From the NCBI RefSeq assembly GCF_900110555.1, contig NZ_FOEE01000014.1, forward strand, positions 1 to 64,000: 64,000 nt of DNA. The letters are read 5' to 3'. The notes beneath the pieces are model-generated. The model saw only the letters and a list, made by a program, of their open reading frames with translations, was not told where the DNA came from and made no database searches. The number at the start of each line of letters is the position of its first letter. Within the stretch, counting starts at the first letter, position 1. Positions 60,114 through 64,000 of this stretch are shown here, piece by piece. The DNA comes from Trujillonella endophytica. Its GTDB lineage: Bacteria; Actinomycetota; Actinomycetes; Mycobacteriales; Geodermatophilaceae. The translations under genes were made by a program, and so were the position numbers.

Positions 60114-62473
60114 CCGCGACGCAGGCCGCCCCCGGGTCGGGTGTCGGCCGCTTCCTCGGGCAGTCGGTCAAGCGCCGCGAGGACGCCCGGCTCGTCACCG
60201 GGCACGGCCGCTACCTCGAGGACGTGCTCTGGCCCGACGCCTGGCACGTGGCCTTCCTCCGCAGCCCGGTCGCCCGCGGCCGGATCAGCACGCTGGACGT
60301 CAAGGCCGCCCGCGCGCTGCCCGGCGTGCGCGCGGTGCTGACCGGCGCCGACCTCGACCCGCTGGTGAAGTCGTGGTGGCAGACCGCCATGGGCAAGGAC
60401 TCGCCGCAGCCGCCGCGCCGGCTGCTGGCCGCCGACGACGTCCGCTACGCCGGGGAACCGATCGCCATGGTGCTGGCCGAGTCCCGCTACCTCGCCGAGG
60501 ACGCCCTGGAGCTCATCGACCTCGACATCGAGACGCAGCCGGCGATCGTGTCCGACCACCGCGGCCGGTGGGGTGCCGCGAAGGACGGCGAGCTCGTGCA
60601 CCCCGAGTACGGCAGCAACGTCGCCTCGACCCTGCCCTATCCGGGGATGCCCGACTCGAACCCGGCCCTGGAGGAGGTGCTCGCCTCGGCGCCGCACGTC
60701 GTCGAGGAGACGTTCCACCAGCACCGCTACATCTGCGTGCCGATGGAGACCCGCGGCATCCAGGCCCGCTGGGACCCCGCCCGCGACCTGCTGGAGATCG
60801 TCTCCTCGACGCAGAACGTGCACGAGGTCCGGTCCACCGTCTCGCGCCTGCTGGGACTCAGCGACGTGCAGGTGCACGCGCGCGCCGAGGACGTCGGCGG
60901 CGCCTTCGGGCTGAAGTGCTTCGTCGACTCCGAGGAGCTCGCCGTGGCCGCGGCCGCCTACTCGCAGCAGTGCGCCGTCGCCTGGATCGAGGACCGCAAC
61001 GAGAACCTCGTCGCGGGCGGGCACTCGCGGACCGAGGACCTGACCGTCTCCCTGGCGACCGACGCCGACGGGAAGATCCTCGGCATCAAGGGCCACCACG
61101 TCGAGGACGTCGGCGCCTTCCCGACCTACGGGGTGGGCGGCAACGCCGGCCTCGCGATGATGATGCTGCCCGGGCCCTACGACGTCGGGCAGTACTTCTA
61201 CTCGGCCGAGGCGGTCTTCTCCAACACCTGCGGGATGACCCCCTACCGGGGGCCGTTCCTCATGGAGACCGTCGCCCGCGAGCAGCTGATCGACATCACC
61301 GCCGCTCGGCTGGGCATCGACCCGGTCGAGTTCCGCCGGCGGAACATGATCCGGCCCGACCAGCTGCCGTTCACCACGCCCACCGGACTGGTGCTCGAGA
61401 CGATCACGCCGATCGAGACCCTCGACCAGGCGACGGAGATGATCGGCTACGCGGACTTCCGGAAGGAACAGGCCGCCGCGCGCGCCGAGGGCCGGATCCT
61501 CGGCATCGGCATCGCCTCCTACATCGAGGGCTCGCCGGCCTTCGGCGCCGCCGGCGCGGAGCAGGTCACGGTCCGGATGGACATGGCCGGCCAGGCACTG
61601 GTGTTCATGGGCAGCGGCAGCCACGGGCAGAGCGTCGAGACGACGATGGCGCAGGTCGTGGCCGAGGAACTCGGCATCGACATCGACGACGTCCGGATCG
61701 TCCAGGGCGACACGATCTCCTCGCCCTACGGCACCGGCACCGCGGGCAGTCGCACGGCGACCACCTTCGGTGGGGCCGCCCGGATCGCCGGCCAGAAGCT
61801 GAAGGAGAAGATCCTGCAGGTGGCGGCGGTCGCCCTGGAGGCCTCCCCGGACGACCTGGAGATCACCGACGGTGTGGTATCGGTCAAGGGCACCCCGGGC
61901 GCCGCCATCGGCATGGAGCAGATCGCGGCCATGGCCTACGCCGGCCACACGATGCTGCCCGCCGACATGGAGCCCGGTCTGGAGGCCAAGCACCGGATCC
62001 GCAACCCCCCGCTGATGTTCTCCAACGCCTGCCACGCGGCGATCGTCGAGATCGACCGGGACACCGGCGCGGTGGAGATCAAGCGGTACGTGGTCAGCGA
62101 GGACTGCGGCAACATGATCAACCCGATGGTCGTCGAGGGGCAGATCACCGGCGGCGTGGTGCAGGGCATCGGCGGGGTGTTCTACGAGCACTTCGTCTAC
62201 GACGGCGACGGCAACCCGCTGACGACGACGTTCCTGGACTACCTGCTGCCGACCGCGGCCGACGTCCCCGACATCGAGATCGGTCACGTCATCACGCCGT
62301 CCAACACACCGGGCGGGTTCAAGCCGATGGGCGAGGGCGGGGCGATCTGCTCGCCGCCGGCGCTGATCAACGCCGTCCGCGATGCGCTGGCCCCCTTCGG
62401 GGGGCTGCCGAACGTGCAGCCGCTGACGCCGGAGGTCGTGCTCGACGTGATCGACGGGGTGCCCGCGGTCTGA
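60110..62473 (+). CDS. xanthine dehydrogenase-family Mo-binding large subunit (cassette 2)
   Basis: 787 residues from GTG 60110. Mo hydroxylase catalytic subunit: GHGRYLEDVLWP near 31, DVGGAFGLKCF near 263, PYRGPFLMETVAREQLI near 379, GSGSHGQSVETTMAQVVAEELGI near 501, catalytic Glu in PMGEGGAICSPPA near 742. The active-site loop PYRGPFL differs from cassette 1 (AYRGPWA) and from both CO dehydrogenase forms, so the two enzymes probably have different carbon substrates. Ends at two terminator hairpins. Confidence 0.92.
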   Translation: MTATQAAPGSGVGRFLGQSVKRREDARLVTGHGRYLEDVLWPDAWHVAFLRSPVARGRISTLDVKAARALPGVRAVLTGADLDPLVKSWWQTAMGKDSPQPPRRLLAADDVRYAGEPIAMVLAESRYLAEDALELIDLDIETQPAIVSDHRGRWGAAKDGELVHPEYGSNVASTLPYPGMPDSNPALEEVLASAPHVVEETFHQHRYICVPMETRGIQARWDPARDLLEIVSSTQNVHEVRSTVSRLLGLSDVQVHARAEDVGGAFGLKCFVDSEELAVAAAAYSQQCAVAWIEDRNENLVAGGHSRTEDLTVSLATDADGKILGIKGHHVEDVGAFPTYGVGGNAGLAMMMLPGPYDVGQYFYSAEAVFSNTCGMTPYRGPFLMETVAREQLIDITAARLGIDPVEFRRRNMIRPDQLPFTTPTGLVLETITPIETLDQATEMIGYADFRKEQAAARAEGRILGIGIASYIEGSPAFGAAGAEQVTVRMDMAGQALVFMGSGSHGQSVETTMAQVVAEELGIDIDDVRIVQGDTISSPYGTGTAGSRTATTFGGAARIAGQKLKEKILQVAAVALEASPDDLEITDGVVSVKGTPGAAIGMEQIAAMAYAGHTMLPADMEPGLEAKHRIRNPPLMFSNACHAAIVEIDRDTGAVEIKRYVVSEDCGNMINPMVVEGQITGGVVQGIGGVFYEHFVYDGDGNPLTTTFLDYLLPTAADVPDIEIGHVITPSNTPGGFKPMGEGGAICSPPALINAVRDALAPFGGLPNVQPLTPEVVLDVIDGVPAV

Positions 62474-62475
62474 GG

Positions 62476-62504
62476 GCGCCCGCAGGGTCGCACCCTGCGG
62501 GCGC
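62476..62504. terminator. first of two hairpin terminators
   Basis: A 13-bp perfect stem (62476-62488 with 62492-62504), three-base loop, then TTTCC, three bases past the large subunit stop. Confidence 0.85.
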
Positions 62505-62505
62505 T

Positions 62506-62547
62506 TTCCGGACGTTGCCGGCGCGATCTGCCCGGCAACGTCCGGAA
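62506..62547. terminator. second hairpin terminator, convergent
   Basis: A 16-bp perfect stem (62506-62521 with 62532-62547) and ten-base loop; serves the minus-strand acyl-CoA dehydrogenase ending at 62590 and backs up the first terminator. Confidence 0.85.
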
Positions 62548-62589
62548 CCCACCGGCACGGTGGCCGACCCCCGGCGGTCGCGCGCCGGG

Positions 62590-63720
62590 TCAGCCGCGAG
62601 GGAGGCCGAGCAGGCGCTGGGCGACGATCTGCCGCTGGATCTGCTGGGTGCCGCCGTAGATCGACTGCGCCCGGGACCACAGGTACTCGGAGAACGGTCG
62701 CTGGTCGCCCACGACGACCGCGGCGCCGAGCAGGTCGTCGACCACGTGGTAGAGCTCCTGCTCGACCCGCGTGGTCAGCAGCTTGTCGATCGAGCCGCTG
62801 GAGCCGGGGTCGGCCGACTCCCGGTCGACCAGGGAGCGGGCGACGTGCCACGACAGCACCTGCGCGTCGACGGCGACCGCGGCCAGCCGGCGGCGCAGCA
62901 CGTCGTCGGCGGGGAGGCGACCGCTGCGCACGGCCTCCTGGGCGGCGGCCAGCACATTGCCCAGCCGCCCGGTCCAGCCCATGTCGGCGGGACCGCGCTC
63001 GTAGGTGAGCATGTGCTGGGCGATCTTCCAGCCCTGCCCGCGCTCGCCGACCAGGTTCGCGGCGGGCACCCGGACGTCGTCGAAGAAGACCTCGGCGAAC
63101 TCGCGGCTGCCGTTGGCCAGCGTGATCTCCCGCCGGGTGATGCCCGGGGTGTCCATGTCGACGACGAGCATCGACAGCCCGCGGTGGCGCGGCTGGTCGG
63201 GCTCGGTGCGGCACAGCAGGAGGCAGCGGTCGGCCCACATCGCCCAGCTGGTCCAGATCTTCTGGCCGTTGACGACGAAGCCGCCGTCGGTCGCGGCCGC
63301 CGTGGTGGAGAGCCCGGCCAGGTCGGAGCCGGCGCCGGGCTCGCTGAACCCCTGGCACCAGCTCTCCGTGCAGCCGAGCAGGCCCGGCAGCACCCGGCCC
63401 TTCAGGTCGTCGGACGCGAAGTCGGCGACGGCGTGCGCGATGTGGCCGATCGGCGGCGGGGGAGGGGCGGCCGCGGCGGCGAGCTCCTCGTTGATCACCG
63501 CCTCGTACAGATCGGACAGGCCGCGCCCGCCGTACCGCGGGTCCAGCGACACCGCGACGTACCCCGCAGCGGCGAGTGCCCGGTGCCAGCGGTGGGTGGC
63601 CTCGACGCCCTCGGCGCTGTCGTAGGAGACGCCGTCGGCGTGCTCGGCCAGGTGCTCGGCCAGCCAGGCGCGCAGGTCGGCCCGGAACTCGGCGACCTCG
63701 GGGGAGTCGGAGAAGTCCAC
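62590..63720 (-). CDS. acyl-CoA dehydrogenase
   Basis: 376 residues from GTG 63720. Single ACAD fold: QGFSEPGAGSDLAGLSTTA near 119, GGFVVNGQKIWTSWAMWADRC near 138, and C-terminal QSIYGGTQQIQRQIVAQRLLGLPRG. FAD enzyme that forms an alpha-beta double bond in an acyl-CoA. The catalytic Glu position is not obvious, as in the ring/side-chain type heteromeric FadE pairs; the partner is the gene that starts off the window, whose stop lies two bases upstream of this start. Confidence 0.9.
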   Translation of the reverse strand: MDFSDSPEVAEFRADLRAWLAEHLAEHADGVSYDSAEGVEATHRWHRALAAAGYVAVSLDPRYGGRGLSDLYEAVINEELAAAAAPPPPPIGHIAHAVADFASDDLKGRVLPGLLGCTESWCQGFSEPGAGSDLAGLSTTAAATDGGFVVNGQKIWTSWAMWADRCLLLCRTEPDQPRHRGLSMLVVDMDTPGITRREITLANGSREFAEVFFDDVRVPAANLVGERGQGWKIAQHMLTYERGPADMGWTGRLGNVLAAAQEAVRSGRLPADDVLRRRLAAVAVDAQVLSWHVARSLVDRESADPGSSGSIDKLLTTRVEQELYHVVDDLLGAAVVVGDQRPFSEYLWSRAQSIYGGTQQIQRQIVAQRLLGLPRG

Positions 63721-63722
63721 GG

Positions 63723-64000
63723 TCAGGCTCCCGGAGCGAGGTCGAGGTCGGCCAGCACGGCCTGGTGGGTGTGCTCGTCGCCGAACGAGGTCCGGTCGGT
63801 CTGCGCCCGCCGCAGCCACACGTGGACCGGCGACTCCCAGGTCATGCCGATGCCGCCGAAGAGCTGGACGACGTCCTCGCACACCGCGACCCCGGCCCGG
63901 GAGGCGAACGCCTTGGCGACCCGCGCCGCCCGCAGCGCCTCCGCGGCCGGCAGCGCGTCGACCGCCCACGCGGAGTGGTACACGGCGCTGCGGGTCGCCT
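63723..64000 (-). CDS. acyl-CoA dehydrogenase C-terminus, cut by window end
   Basis: The C-terminal 92 residues of an ACAD-type protein: ALRAARVAKAFASRAGVAVCEDVVQLFGGIGMTWESPVHVWLRRAQTD. The frame stays open to the window edge (ATRSAVYHSAWAVD), so the gene continues upstream. It ends two bases before the next ACAD gene, and the two probably form one alpha2beta2 FadE pair. Confidence 0.85.
   Translation of the reverse strand, partial: ATRSAVYHSAWAVDALPAAEALRAARVAKAFASRAGVAVCEDVVQLFGGIGMTWESPVHVWLRRAQTDRTSFGDEHTHQAVLADLDLAPGA

Noticed and set aside
59414-63358. 1314-residue minus-strand open frame opposite cassette 2
   Set aside because: A GC-rich shadow of the Mo hydroxylase subunits, no motif or ribosome site.
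1-64000. CRISPR array, tRNA or rRNA genes, insertion sequences
   Set aside because: No regularly spaced direct repeats, no tRNA-like cloverleaf or rRNA sequence, and no transposase motif were found on either strand.

Overview
This window is very GC-rich DNA (by eye above 70 percent over most of its length) with GTG starts, four-base stop/start overlaps, an F420-type LLM oxidoreductase, a c-di-AMP-type riboswitch leader and a GlnR-type box. Together these point to an actinomycete chromosome. The gene mix resembles Geodermatophilaceae and relatives (Geodermatophilus, Blastococcus, Modestobacter), but that placement is inference. I found no rRNA, tRNA, CRISPR array, intact insertion sequence or phage module.

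Layout. Positions 1-6200 look like an accessory island: a RapA/SNF2-type helicase, an Hsp70-type ATPase with a four-cysteine insertion and no substrate-binding domain, a 62-residue charged protein, and a 383-residue membrane/coiled-coil protein. The island ends beside the remnant of a different helicase that carries a 17-bp tandem duplication. Positions 7000-22200 hold mixed housekeeping and small accessory genes: zinc-ribbon protein, Zn alcohol dehydrogenase, ADP-ribosylglycohydrolase/phosphatase fusion, an orphan antitoxin with a broken toxin start, HNH protein, PfkB kinase, a TetR/MFS pair bracketed by two DUF3883-like paralogues, NlpC/P60 hydrolase under a ydaO riboswitch, PHA synthase, and SMP-30 and SRPBCC proteins. 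Positions 22200-28000 carry cobU and two plus-strand operons (GH13, alpha/beta hydrolase, epoxide hydrolase; VOC-SnoaL and SDR).

Positions 28000-45400 are a catabolic region: a molybdenum hydroxylase operon with an SDR, enoyl-CoA hydratases, a fused acyl-CoA dehydrogenase, an LLM oxidoreductase, two acyl-CoA synthetases, and an amidohydrolase / class II aldolase / RraA operon. Positions 45500-53000 are a nitrogen module: gamma-glutamylmethylamide synthetase-like enzyme, the three split glutamate-synthase subunits (GlxBCD or MgsABC type), an FAD amine oxidase, an M20 amidohydrolase and an XRE-cupin regulator, all behind a GlnR-type box. Positions 53000-64000 return to catabolism: a Baeyer-Villiger monooxygenase with an esterase, a metallo-beta-lactamase/Rieske fusion, a TetR regulator, a VOC plus second molybdenum hydroxylase operon, and acyl-CoA dehydrogenases running off the end.

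How it fits together. The catabolic genes look like peripheral steps (hydroxylation, ketone to ester to acid, CoA activation, beta-oxidation, aldol cleavage) for cyclic or branched ketone/acid substrates. Three near-identical 17-bp dyads of the form CTGAGY-N3-GTTCAG lie beside the TetR gene, at the promoter of the VOC/molybdenum hydroxylase operon, and 15 kb away on the promoter of the amidohydrolase operon. They suggest one small regulon. The best candidates for something undescribed are that regulon, the SNF2/Hsp70 island and the MBL-Rieske protein.
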